A stretch of 7,888 nt of DNA from NCBI GenBank assembly GCA_036276235.1, contig DATBDZ010000203.1:1-7888 (forward strand), in the 5' to 3' direction. Positions 1-6,458 of this stretch are shown here, in pieces. Position 1 is the stretch's first letter; the number at the start of each line of letters is the position of its first letter. Below the pieces are notes generated by a model. The model was not told the DNA's origin. It ran no database searches and saw only the letters and a program-made list of their open reading frames with translations. Position numbers and translations under genes: made by a program. Origin of the DNA: JANWHF01 sp036276235. Lineage in GTDB: Bacteria > Planctomycetota > Phycisphaerae > Tepidisphaerales > Tepidisphaeraceae.

Positions 1-7
1 TGGCTTT

Positions 8-283
8 TCACTTGACCATCTTCGTCGACATTACTTCAAATCCGCGCTGTCCCTCTCTGGCGGCGTCCGCGCGCAGAAGAAAGCCACGAATGGCCAGCAT
101 GATCCGCACAATTGCTGCAATGAGCGTGTACAGGAAAGCGAATGAACAGAGCATTCCCCGCATGCCGGCGTATTGCTCAGAATGAATGTCGCCGGAGCGA
201 AGAATCGGAAACGTGCTCGCTACGATCCCGGCGACGAGCGGCGGGAAATACAGGTACACCAGAATTGCCCAGCGATTTGTCAC
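8..283 (-). CDS. Small two-helix membrane protein, function unknown
   Basis: This 91-residue protein is not one I recognise. It has two hydrophobic segments, about residues 5-27 (with a PP pair that would kink the helix) and about 43-70. They are joined by a short polar loop containing GDIHSEQYAG, and a basic, polar tail of about 20 residues follows. It should be an inner-membrane protein. The start is GTG at 283-281 and shares the four bases GTGA with the stop codon of the upstream exonuclease gene, which points to translational coupling. Only a weak GGGA lies about nine bases before this start. The stop is TGA at 10-8. The tight overlap suggests a partner or localisation role for the exonuclease, but nothing in the sequence shows this. 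The coding call rests on the overlap and the coherent hydrophobic pattern. Confidence 0.6.
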   Translation of the reverse strand: MTNRWAILVYLYFPPLVAGIVASTFPILRSGDIHSEQYAGMRGMLCSFAFLYTLIAAIVRIMLAIRGFLLRADAAREGQRGFEVMSTKMVK

Positions 284-852
284 GTGGGATTTCCCGTCCG
301 CGTCCGACTATTTTCCGCCAGCATATTGCAGAACAATAATCCCTGCCCGATTGCATCATCCAGCGCGACGTGCGTATGCGGCACATCCTCAAACCAATGC
401 TTGGGCATCTTCCGCTTTGTCGAATCGCGATAATCGGAGCCAAGCATCGCCATGGCGAAGGTCTTGATGTCCAAAGCCGAGTGCGAGAAGGGGCTGGCGC
501 CGGTGAAGCGGATCAGATACCAGTAGACGAAAAGGAAATCGAAGCCGGCGGGATATGCCACAAAAACCGGCTTACCACCCAGGCTCTTGATCCAATCGAC
601 ATAACGGCGCATCGCCTGAGTTGGCGCTTCCAAATCCTTGCGGCAAGCCTCCCAGGCGGCGGGCTGGGTCTTCCACCATTCCATCGTCTTCGGATCGCCC
701 GCAGCGCCGTCGAGCGTATGCAGATTCGCCGAGAAGGTGCCGAGCATTTTCTTGTCGGCCGAGAACGCCGCCGAGGCGAAGCTGAGCATCGAGTTGGGCC
801 CGGGGATCGGGCCGTCGGATTCGACGTCGGTGCTGAGGTAGATTTCGGGCAT
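280..852 (-). CDS. DEDDh-family 3'-5' exonuclease (RNase T/DnaQ-like fold)
   Basis: The 190-residue protein is essentially one exonuclease domain. The expected metal-binding and catalytic residues are visible in order. The ExoI motif DVESDGP supplies D9 and E11, the ExoII region GFDFLF supplies D105, and the ExoIII motif HVALDDA supplies H161 and D166 in the H-x4-D spacing of the DEDDh subclass. Enzymes of this fold remove nucleotides from 3' ends of RNA or DNA using two metal ions. The sequence does not say which substrate is used here. There is no polymerase, helicase or BRCT extension, so a free-standing cytosolic nuclease is likely. No Shine-Dalgarno sequence precedes the ATG at 852, and the leader lies inside an inverted repeat. 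The stop codon overlaps the start of a small membrane protein gene. The family call is firm; the specific role is unknown. Confidence 0.85.
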   Translation of the reverse strand: MPEIYLSTDVESDGPIPGPNSMLSFASAAFSADKKMLGTFSANLHTLDGAAGDPKTMEWWKTQPAAWEACRKDLEAPTQAMRRYVDWIKSLGGKPVFVAYPAGFDFLFVYWYLIRFTGASPFSHSALDIKTFAMAMLGSDYRDSTKRKMPKHWFEDVPHTHVALDDAIGQGLLFCNMLAENSRTRTGNPT

Positions 853-976
853 GTTGTGAATGAGTAGTCAGAAAGAATGAGTAGTCAGAGTGCATGAGTA
901 GGTAGCCAGAGAAAGACTGCGGAATACCTTCCTCTCTGCCTACTCATTCCCTCTGACTACTCATTCGATCTCATTC
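853..976. repeat. Intergenic inverted repeat made of a tandem word
   Basis: The gap between the ABC gene and the exonuclease gene is filled by a large imperfect palindrome. The word GAATGAGTAGTCAG occurs at 858-871 and again at 875-888, and a diverged third unit begins at 894. The reverse complement of the word fills the other arm. A perfect 16-base stem pairs 875-890 with 951-966, and a second, interrupted stem pairs the region around 894-912 with about 931-949. The transcript could fold into a long hairpin just before the exonuclease start codon. There is no U-tract, so I do not call it a terminator. Confidence 0.8.
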
Positions 977-3235
977 CTACCTGACGGCCACAATCAACGC
1001 CATTTCCATTTGCGTCTTGTGGAGCTTCGCGTAGACGCCGTTCTCTTTGTTGACCAGATCCTTGTGATCTCCCTGCTCGACGATGCGGCCTTTTTCCAAG
1101 ACCACCAATCGATCGGCCGCCGTCAGCGTGCTCAGTCGGTGGGCGATGGCGAATGTGGTGCGGCCGCTCACGAGGCGATCCAGCGCCTGCTGGATTTGCC
1201 GCTCGGTTTCGGTATCGACCGAGGATGTTGCCTCGTCGAGGATGAGGATGCGCGGGTTGTGCAGGATGGCGCGGGCGATGCTGATGCGCTGGCGTTCGCC
1301 GCCGGAGAGGGATTGCCCGCGCTCGCCGACCATGGTGTCGTAGCCGTCGGGGAAGCCGACGATGAAATCGTGCGCGTTGGCCGCCCGGGCGGCGGCGATG
1401 ACCTCATCCGCGCTCGCATCAGGATGTCCGTATTTGATGTTGTCGGCAACCGTGCCGTGAAACAGGTGCGGCTCCTGCAGCACAATCCCGACCTGCCGTC
1501 GCAACCATTTTACGTCGTAGTCGCGCACATCGACGCCATCGACCAATATCTGCCCGTCGGTGACATCGTAGAATCTGCAAATTAGATTGACAAACGTACT
1601 CTTGCCCGCACCGCTGGGGCCGCACAGCCCGACCATCTCGCCCGGCTCGACCACCAGCGAAACCTCGCGCAGCGCCGGCTCGGTCCCCTCATAGCTGAAC
1701 GAAACCTGCTTGAACTCGACGCCACCTTCGAGTTTTTCCTTGCGCACCGCATCGGGCTTGGAATAAATATCCGGCGGCGTATCGAGCACCTCAAACACTC
1801 GCTGCGCGCTCGTGGCGGCACGTGTCACCATCCGGCTGCTGTTGGCCAGCTCCATGATCGGCCCGTAAAACTGCCACACAAATCCGTTGAAGGTGATCAG
1901 CATGCCGATGGTGTACGGGGCCGACCCGTGGCTGCGAATTACCAGCCACCCGCCGATCACCCAGATGAAGACGGCCCCGAGCCGCATCGAGCCGCTGATC
2001 GATGGCGCGAGCATCGTCCAGACTTTGTGAATCTCGATTTCCTTGCGGGTGTATTCGTCGCTGCGATCATCGAAGCGCTTAACTTCGCGAGATTCGTTTG
2101 CAAATGCCTTGATGACGCGCACGCCCGGCACGGCGTCGCCGACGATGGCCGTCATGCGCGACCAATAGGTCCACAGCCGCCCCCATAATTTCTGCATCGT
2201 GATTCCGCGGAAATAGGAGACAGCGGCGACCACCGGCAGCGGCAGCAGGGAGATCAGCCCCAGCCGCCAATTGAGGAACATCATCGCGATCGCGATGCCG
2301 GCGATCATCACGATGTCGCGGAACAGATCGACCGAGCCAAAGACGATGAAATCCCACAGGCGATCGGTGTCATTGGTCACGCGCGTGATGAGCGAGCCAG
2401 TGCGCCGCTTGGCGAAGTATCGCAGGCTCAGCTCCTGCAAGTGCGCGTAGACTTGATGTCGCAGATCGCGCGTGACGCTGGTGCCGACGATGGAGAGGAC
2501 AAACAGCCGCATCCCGCTGAGGATTTCGCTGAGCACGATCGCACCGACCAACATCGCGCTCCAAAACATCAGGCGGCCAATGCTCCAGCGATTGATCGCA
2601 TCATCGACCATCTTCCCCGTAATGATCGGCGGCACGACCACCAGCGCCGAAACCACGCACGTCAGTACGATCGCCAGCCAAATGCGCGGGCGATACGGCT
2701 TGGCGATATCCAGCAATCGCCAGAGAATCTTCCGCTGCTGCAAGCATTGCGGACAGACGCCTTCGGCATAGGCCGGAATCAGCTGTCCGCATTTTGGACA
2801 CAGGTTGCTCAACTCCGCCTGCTGCTCGACCGAATCAAGCCACTCGGGCGGAATCTCCTGCCCATCCTTGCGCGGCAGGCGGCGTTCCAGCTTGCGCTGC
2901 AGCCGCGACATGTCGCGGCGATGGCGGTTGGTAAATCGCAGCTCCGACCAGATCGCGCCGCCGGCCAGGATTCGCAAGCGATGAACGCCCAAGCCTTCGA
3001 CGATCTTCGCTTCTTCAATCTGCGCTACCGCGATCGATGTTGGCGAGCCGTCCGCAAAGACAAGTAGATCGCTTTCGGTCAGCACGGCAAATTGCCGCGC
3101 GTATTTGTTGGCCGAATCCAGATCAAACTCTGACCAGACGACGACGCGCTTACCTTCCAGCTCGCCATTAAGGCGCGCGCGAAGGTCGGCGGGCAGATCC
3201 GCCATCGGAGGAGATTGCGAGCGATGTTGATCCAT
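977..3235 (-). CDS. Fused ABC exporter (permease-ATPase) with N-terminal soluble domain and zinc ribbon
   Basis: This is a half-size type IV ABC exporter of the MsbA/LmrA kind that should act as a homodimer in the inner membrane. Positions below count from the in-frame GTG at 3259 (760 residues). Residues about 38-127 form a soluble region that looks like a PH-like fold. A zinc ribbon follows with C154, C157, C169 and C172 (CPKCG and CPQC). Six membrane helices lie in about 190-465. The nucleotide-binding domain has Walker A GPSGAGKST at 547-555, Q595, signature LSGGE at 651-655, Walker B ILILDE ending in catalytic E676, and H707. I prefer the ATG at 3235, giving 752 residues, because GGGATGGGGG precedes it while no Shine-Dalgarno precedes the GTG. 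The substrate cannot be told; lipid or drug export is typical of the family. The ATPase is intact. Confidence 0.93.
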   Translation of the reverse strand: MDQHRSQSPPMADLPADLRARLNGELEGKRVVVWSEFDLDSANKYARQFAVLTESDLLVFADGSPTSIAVAQIEEAKIVEGLGVHRLRILAGGAIWSELRFTNRHRRDMSRLQRKLERRLPRKDGQEIPPEWLDSVEQQAELSNLCPKCGQLIPAYAEGVCPQCLQQRKILWRLLDIAKPYRPRIWLAIVLTCVVSALVVVPPIITGKMVDDAINRWSIGRLMFWSAMLVGAIVLSEILSGMRLFVLSIVGTSVTRDLRHQVYAHLQELSLRYFAKRRTGSLITRVTNDTDRLWDFIVFGSVDLFRDIVMIAGIAIAMMFLNWRLGLISLLPLPVVAAVSYFRGITMQKLWGRLWTYWSRMTAIVGDAVPGVRVIKAFANESREVKRFDDRSDEYTRKEIEIHKVWTMLAPSISGSMRLGAVFIWVIGGWLVIRSHGSAPYTIGMLITFNGFVWQFYGPIMELANSSRMVTRAATSAQRVFEVLDTPPDIYSKPDAVRKEKLEGGVEFKQVSFSYEGTEPALREVSLVVEPGEMVGLCGPSGAGKSTFVNLICRFYDVTDGQILVDGVDVRDYDVKWLRRQVGIVLQEPHLFHGTVADNIKYGHPDASADEVIAAARAANAHDFIVGFPDGYDTMVGERGQSLSGGERQRISIARAILHNPRILILDEATSSVDTETERQIQQALDRLVSGRTTFAIAHRLSTLTAADRLVVLEKGRIVEQGDHKDLVNKENGVYAKLHKTQMEMALIVAVR

Positions 3236-3281
3236 GCCCCCATCCCAACAATTGACCACGTGATTTTAAGAGACGCGTCGT

Positions 3282-3310
3282 ATTGTTGGCGGAGTTTGGC
3301 GTGGGGGCAA
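3282..3310 (-). promoter_or_regulatory. Candidate sigma-70-like promoter for the ABC exporter gene
   Basis: On the minus strand, TTGCCC (3310-3305) and AACAAT (3287-3282) are separated by exactly 17 bases. They lie about 47 bases upstream of the preferred ATG at 3235. Both boxes match the sigma-70 consensus only in part, and the promoter preferences of the host are unknown. This is a weak, position-based call. Confidence 0.25.
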
Positions 3311-3319
3311 GGTTTGGTG

Positions 3320-3416
3320 GAAGGGACGAAGGGACGAAGGGACAGAGGGACGAAGGAATGCACGGAGGACCGATCCTTCCTTCGTCCCTTCGTTGCTCCG
3401 TCCCTTCGTCCCTCTC
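3320..3416. repeat. Palindrome whose arms are octamer tandem repeats (GGGACGAA units)
   Basis: The left arm holds four successive octamers at 3323-3330, 3331-3338, 3339-3346 and 3347-3354. They read GGGACGAA three times and GGGACAGA once. The right arm (3381-3412) is the reverse complement and also has four octamers, two exact and two diverged. Perfect stems pair 3322-3336 with 3399-3413 and 3346-3357 with 3378-3389. The element begins directly after the lipoprotein stop codon on the minus strand, so it could act as a 3'-end hairpin for that transcript. No T-tract follows. Confidence 0.85.
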
Positions 3417-4205
3417 CTAGCGACTCGCCGCCGTTTGTGCAGTCGCGTAATTCTGCACTACCTTCTTCCAACTCCCTTCAATCGCCACGGTCAGTTTCGC
3501 AAATGCCTTCTCCTCCGCCCGGCGGCGGGCGGCGTCTATTGCGGGAACCTTCGTCCAGCCGCTGGTGAGTTGGTCGGTTTTTTCGGTGGCTTCGGCGTAG
3601 CCGTAGAGATAGCCGTTGCGCGTATCGACGAGGATTGCCGACGCGGTGCTGATGACATGGACAATCTGATTGGGCGACAGCCCGAGCGTGACCACGGTGA
3701 GCGGCACAACTTCGTCCCTCGTGTGAAAGGTGGTGTCGAGCGTGTAAATCAGCAGCATGTCGGCGTGCAGCACCGCCGCCGCCTTGCGGAGTTCCATGGC
3801 GGAGTTGAGCTCCTCGGGCAGGAGCAGCCGATTGATCGGCGCGATGCCCTTGACCATTGGGAGGTGGCCCAGATGCTCGAATTGCTCGTCCTTTTCGATA
3901 TCGCGCGTCGTGATGACGGAATATTGGCCGCTGCCCCATCCCTCGGCGGTGGCGGAGCGATATCCCGGCGCCTGGATCCGCACGGCGGCAATGCCGCACG
4001 GAAACGCCGCCAGCGGCTGCTTGGCCAGAGCGTCGTTGATGGCGAAATCCGTCAGTTGCTCGCGCGTCACGCCTAACGCCTTGAAATCAGCGGCGCGGCC
4101 GGGAGCGGCGTAGGATGCACAACCGGTGAATGTTGCAAGTGATGCGATCAGAGTTAATGCGATGAGGAGGCGCGAGATGGCTACACGAAGGGACGAGATG
4201 TACAT
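3417..4205 (-). CDS. Predicted lipoprotein, function unknown (possible CsgG/LpoB-like fold)
   Basis: The protein has 262 residues from the ATG at 4205. It begins with a basic and hydrophobic signal peptide that ends in the lipobox-like TFTGC. The lipidated cysteine is residue 29, so export and anchoring to a membrane on the periplasmic side is expected. The mature part has no enzymatic motif that I recognise. Two stretches stand out. One is a helix plus strand ending in HADMLLIYTLDT (about 147-158). The other is STASAILVDTRNGYLYGY (about 186-203), followed by a charged, alanine-rich helix. The pattern of a strand after 'AD' and a later 'LVDTRNG' strand recalls the CsgG/LpoB/TolB-N type of periplasmic domain, but this is a fold-level impression only. 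The gene faces away from the atuA-like cluster, with its own intergenic region upstream. Confidence 0.82.
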   Translation of the reverse strand: MYISSLRVAISRLLIALTLIASLATFTGCASYAAPGRAADFKALGVTREQLTDFAINDALAKQPLAAFPCGIAAVRIQAPGYRSATAEGWGSGQYSVITTRDIEKDEQFEHLGHLPMVKGIAPINRLLLPEELNSAMELRKAAAVLHADMLLIYTLDTTFHTRDEVVPLTVVTLGLSPNQIVHVISTASAILVDTRNGYLYGYAEATEKTDQLTSGWTKVPAIDAARRRAEEKAFAKLTVAIEGSWKKVVQNYATAQTAASR

Positions 4206-4212
4206 GTTCAAT

Positions 4213-4218
4213 CTCCTT
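4213..4218 (-). promoter_or_regulatory. Ribosome binding site deciding the lipoprotein start
   Basis: The minus strand reads AAGGAG at 4218-4213, seven bases before the ATG at 4205. An in-frame TTG at 4211-4209 would lie only one base from this site, too close for initiation. The site therefore favours the ATG and a 262-residue product. Confidence 0.75.
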
Positions 4219-4283
4219 GAATGACCGGTGATCGGCTAGTTGCGCGCGGCTGCCGCCACCCATGACAGCGGGATGCGCATTCT

Positions 4284-4407
4284 CCCTCGCCCCTGTACTC
4301 AGGGGAGAGGGTTGGGGTGAGGGGACAAAGCGTCAATTTACGAACCGCGCATTTCGCAATTCGCTGTCCCCTCACCCTGCCCTCTCCCCTGAGTACAGGG
4401 GAGAGGG
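4284..4407. repeat. Two-armed inverted repeat with GAGTAC-loop hairpins
   Basis: Each arm is itself a hairpin. At 4380-4407 a perfect 11-base stem (CCCTCTCCCCT with AGGGGAGAGGG) closes the six-base loop GAGTAC. At 4284-4311 the same stem with one mismatch closes the complementary loop GTACTC. The flanks 4308-4326 and 4366-4383 also pair (GGTGAGGGGAC with GTCCCCTCACC), so the whole block can fold into a cruciform-like structure around a 39-base unique centre (4327-4365). Repeats of the CCCTCACCC...CCTCTCCCC type are widespread REP-like intergenic sequences in bacteria. It lies between divergent genes. Confidence 0.85.
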
Positions 4408-4567
4408 TTCTGAGCGAAAACGCTCGTTGCCTACAATGTGGCGTGTACGACCTGCCGTTCTCATACCTGCCTCTTTAGTTCACGCACACGCTTTGTCGTT
4501 CACCGAAAAAATCATTTGTCCGCAACTTTCCTTTTGCCCCGCTTGCTGGAAAATGGAAAAGGAGATT
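4408..4567. other. Rest of the divergent intergenic region, no gene
   Basis: The 390-base gap between the lipoprotein start and the atuA-like start holds the two-armed repeat, this stretch and a GC hairpin next to the downstream start. Here I see a small hairpin, GAGCG with CGCTC around AAAA (4412-4425), and a TACAAT box at 4432-4437 that could be a -10 element on the plus strand. No convincing -35 box precedes it. A promoter for the plus-strand cluster is expected in this region but cannot be placed with confidence. Confidence 0.4.
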
Positions 4568-4591
4568 ACGGGCGGGGACGCCCGTGCCACC
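4568..4591 (+). repeat. Short GC hairpin repeat next to the atuA-like start
   Basis: ACGGGC (4568-4573) pairs with GCCCGT (4580-4585) around a GGGGAC loop, and GCCACC follows. The unit GGGCGGGGACGCCCGTGCC is a familiar dispersed intergenic repeat type. It ends about five bases before the ATG at 4596 and leaves no room for a Shine-Dalgarno sequence. Confidence 0.6.
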
Positions 4592-4595
4592 TTGA

Positions 4596-5966
4596 ATGCC
4601 TGATCCTCTTCGGATTGGAAATGCTTCGGCCTTCTGGGGCGACTCAAACGACGCCCCGGCGCGGCTCGTGCGCCAAGCGCCTGATCTCGATGTCCTCACG
4701 CTCGATTATCTGGCCGAAGTGTCGATGTCGATTCTCGCCAAGCAGCGGCAACGCGATCCTTCGGCGGGGTACGCGCGGGATTTTGTCAAAGTCATCGAAT
4801 CGCTGGCGCCGATCTGGCGCGACGGGCGGAAGTTCAAGCTGGTCACCAATGCCGGCGGGCTCAACCCGCGCGGCTGTGCACAAGCTTGCGCCACCGCGCT
4901 CAAAGCAGCGGGATGCTCGGGACTCAAGATCGGTGTGGTATCCGGAGATGATGTCCTGCCGGCCATTCGCGCGGCTCACGATGCAGATGCAAAGACTGCT
5001 GCTTTCGCTCACTTGGAGACCGGCGCGCCGATCCATGATGTCTATGACAAACTCGTGACCGCCAACGCCTACATTGGCGCGGCTCCCGTTGCCGACGCTT
5101 TGCTGCGGGGCGCGGATATCGTCATCACAGGGCGCGTGGCTGATCCAAGCCTGACCGTCGGCCCGTGTCTCGCTCACTTCGGCTGGCGTGGCGATGATTA
5201 CGATCGTATCGCCGGCGCGACCGTCGCGGGCCATCTGATTGAGTGCGGCACACAAGTCACTGGTGGCATCAGCACCGATTGGCTCCAACTGCCAAATCTC
5301 GACATCGGCTATCCGATCGTCGAAGTCTGTGAAGATGGCTCCTGTATCGTCACCAAACCCGCGCAAACCGGTGGCCGCGTGAACGAGCGCACCGTCAGGG
5401 AACAACTCGTTTACGAAATCGGCGACCCCGCCAACTATCTCAGCCCCGACGCGGCTGTTTCGTTCCTGACCATTGCCGTCGAAGATCAAGGCAGCGATCG
5501 CGTGCGCGTGAGCGGCGCGATGGGCCGCGCGCCGACGGGTTTTTACAAAGTCAGCGCAACCTATCGCGCGGGCTATCGGGCGAGCGGCATGTTGACGATC
5601 GTGGGCCGCGACGCGGTGAAGAAGGCCCGCCGCGCGGGGGAGAGCGTTCTCGAGCGATTGCGGGAGATGGACGCGGCACCGCAGCGCTCGCTGATCGAAT
5701 GCCTCGGCAGCGGCGATGGCGCGGGCGGCACCGTCGCGTGTGCCGATCAATTGCTCGAAACCGTTCTTCGCGTCACCGTTTCCGATCCGCGTGAAGAAAT
5801 CGTCGAGCGGTTCACAAAGGAAATCGCGCCGCTGGTGACGCGCGGACCGCAGGGAACCACCGGCTACGCCGAGGGGCGGCCGCCGGTGCGCGAAGTATTT
5901 GGATATTGGCCGACGCTGATTCCGCGGGACCAGGTGAGCATTAGCGTGGATGTTCTCGTCGTTTGA
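4596..5966 (+). CDS. AtuA/DUF1446-family acyclic terpene utilisation protein, N-terminal part
   Basis: This 456-residue protein matches the main domain of the AtuA family (DUF1446). Family-typical stretches visible here are RIGNASAFWGDS (6-17), VTNAGGLNP (83-91), ITGRVADPSLTVGP (177-190), ECGTQVTGG (216-224), GYPIVEV (238-244) and, near the end, GYAEGRPPVREVFGYWPT (423-440). In Pseudomonas the atu genes serve degradation of citronellol-type terpenes through geranyl-CoA. The biochemical role of AtuA itself is not well settled, and many relatives occur in other acyl-CoA pathways. Full-length AtuA proteins usually carry about 110 more C-terminal residues; here that part is a separate gene starting at 6093. 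I chose the ATG at 4596 because the conserved RIG segment follows at once. No Shine-Dalgarno sequence is seen, since a GC hairpin repeat lies just upstream. The protein is soluble, without a signal peptide. Confidence 0.9.
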   Translation: MPDPLRIGNASAFWGDSNDAPARLVRQAPDLDVLTLDYLAEVSMSILAKQRQRDPSAGYARDFVKVIESLAPIWRDGRKFKLVTNAGGLNPRGCAQACATALKAAGCSGLKIGVVSGDDVLPAIRAAHDADAKTAAFAHLETGAPIHDVYDKLVTANAYIGAAPVADALLRGADIVITGRVADPSLTVGPCLAHFGWRGDDYDRIAGATVAGHLIECGTQVTGGISTDWLQLPNLDIGYPIVEVCEDGSCIVTKPAQTGGRVNERTVREQLVYEIGDPANYLSPDAAVSFLTIAVEDQGSDRVRVSGAMGRAPTGFYKVSATYRAGYRASGMLTIVGRDAVKKARRAGESVLERLREMDAAPQRSLIECLGSGDGAGGTVACADQLLETVLRVTVSDPREEIVERFTKEIAPLVTRGPQGTTGYAEGRPPVREVFGYWPTLIPRDQVSISVDVLVV

Positions 5967-5977
5967 TCGGCGCACGC

Positions 5978-6081
5978 GGCGGGATAAATCCCGCCCTACC
6001 TGACGCCTCATGCCGTAGGGCGGGTACTGCCCGCCGAGTATCTAACGACGCGTGGACGACGGCGGGCAATGCCCGCCCTAC
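5978..6081. repeat. Three copies of a GGCGGG...CCCGCCCTAC hairpin repeat
   Basis: Three small hairpins fill the gap between the two atuA-like genes. They lie at 5978-6000 (GGCGGGA, TAAA, TCCCGCC, then CTACC), at 6015-6038 in inverted orientation (GTAGGGCGGG...CCCGCC) and at 6061-6081 (GGCGGGCA, A, TGCCCGCC, then CTAC). The second and third are inverted copies that agree at 20 of 22 positions, so they can also pair with each other into a longer structure. This GGCGGGCAATGCCCGCCCTAC unit is a common dispersed intergenic repeat type in environmental bacteria. Confidence 0.85.
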
Positions 6082-6086
6082 GAGGA
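6082..6086 (+). promoter_or_regulatory. Ribosome binding site of the small AtuA-like gene, adjoining a repeat
   Basis: GAGGA lies six bases before the ATG at 6093 and decides that start. An in-frame ATG at 6069 sits inside the repeat hairpin and has no site of its own. The GAG is contiguous with the conserved CTAC end of the third hairpin. Confidence 0.7.
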
Positions 6087-6092
6087 TCCTCA

Positions 6093-6446
6093 ATGAGAAA
6101 GATCCGTCTCGGCCAGATCGCCGACGCCCGCAGCGGCGATAAGGGCGCCGGCGCGAATGTTGGCGTGATCGCTCACACGCCGCGCGGCTATGAATTTCTG
6201 CGCGATCGGCTCCCGGCCGAATTGGTGGCTGGCTACTTTTCGCGGTTGAATCCAGGCAGCGTGGCGCGTTATGAGATGCCGAATCTGGGCGCGCTCAATT
6301 TCATTCTGCCCACAATCCTCGATGGCGGCGGGAGCGTTTCCTTACGCATCGATGCGCAAGGCAAGGCGCTCGGCCAAGCGCTTCTGGAATTTGTCATTGA
6401 GGTGCCAGACGAATTGGGTCCCGAGCTTCTAACTGGAAATCAATGA
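6093..6446 (+). CDS. AtuA-like C-terminal (ferredoxin-fold) domain as a stand-alone protein
   Basis: The 117-residue protein corresponds to the C-terminal domain usually fused to AtuA/DUF1446 proteins. The hallmark is ARSGDKGAGANVGVIA at residues 12-27, the family's RSGDKG motif followed by a strand. Later PNLGALNFILP (63-73) and the alternating strand SVSLRID (81-87) complete the expected alpha/beta pattern. It has no signal peptide or membrane segment. It very likely forms a complex with the product of the gene ending at 5966, rebuilding the full-length AtuA architecture. The 126-base gap is taken up by repeats, and both genes keep complete reading frames with their own start and stop, so this is a genuine two-gene form rather than one frameshifted gene. 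Separate small AtuA-related proteins are known in other bacteria. The molecular function of the domain is not known to me. Confidence 0.85.
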   Translation: MRKIRLGQIADARSGDKGAGANVGVIAHTPRGYEFLRDRLPAELVAGYFSRLNPGSVARYEMPNLGALNFILPTILDGGGSVSLRIDAQGKALGQALLEFVIEVPDELGPELLTGNQ

Positions 6447-6458
6447 TTCTCGAGAATT

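Noticed and set aside
2441..3067. Plus-strand open frame of 208 codons opposite the ABC exporter
   Set aside because: It is antisense to the exporter's zinc ribbon and first helices, with low-complexity, polar composition and no recognisable domain.
3236..3259. GTG start eight codons upstream for the ABC exporter
   Set aside because: No Shine-Dalgarno sequence precedes it, while a G-rich site precedes the ATG at 3235. It remains possible.
3323..3412. CRISPR-like array
   Set aside because: The units are 8 bases, contiguous and without spacers, and the second half is inverted. No cas gene is present.
4262..4603. Plus-strand open frame of 113 codons
   Set aside because: It runs through the CCCTCTCCCC repeat and gives the 'SLSPHPALSPEYRGEG' type of peptide that such repeats produce in any genome. 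It has no domain and no ribosome binding site.
4644..6011. Minus-strand open frame of 455 codons opposite the atuA-like gene
   Set aside because: It is a long antisense frame that GC-rich codon use creates. Its peptide is arginine- and alanine-rich without family motifs, while the plus strand shows clear AtuA motifs throughout.
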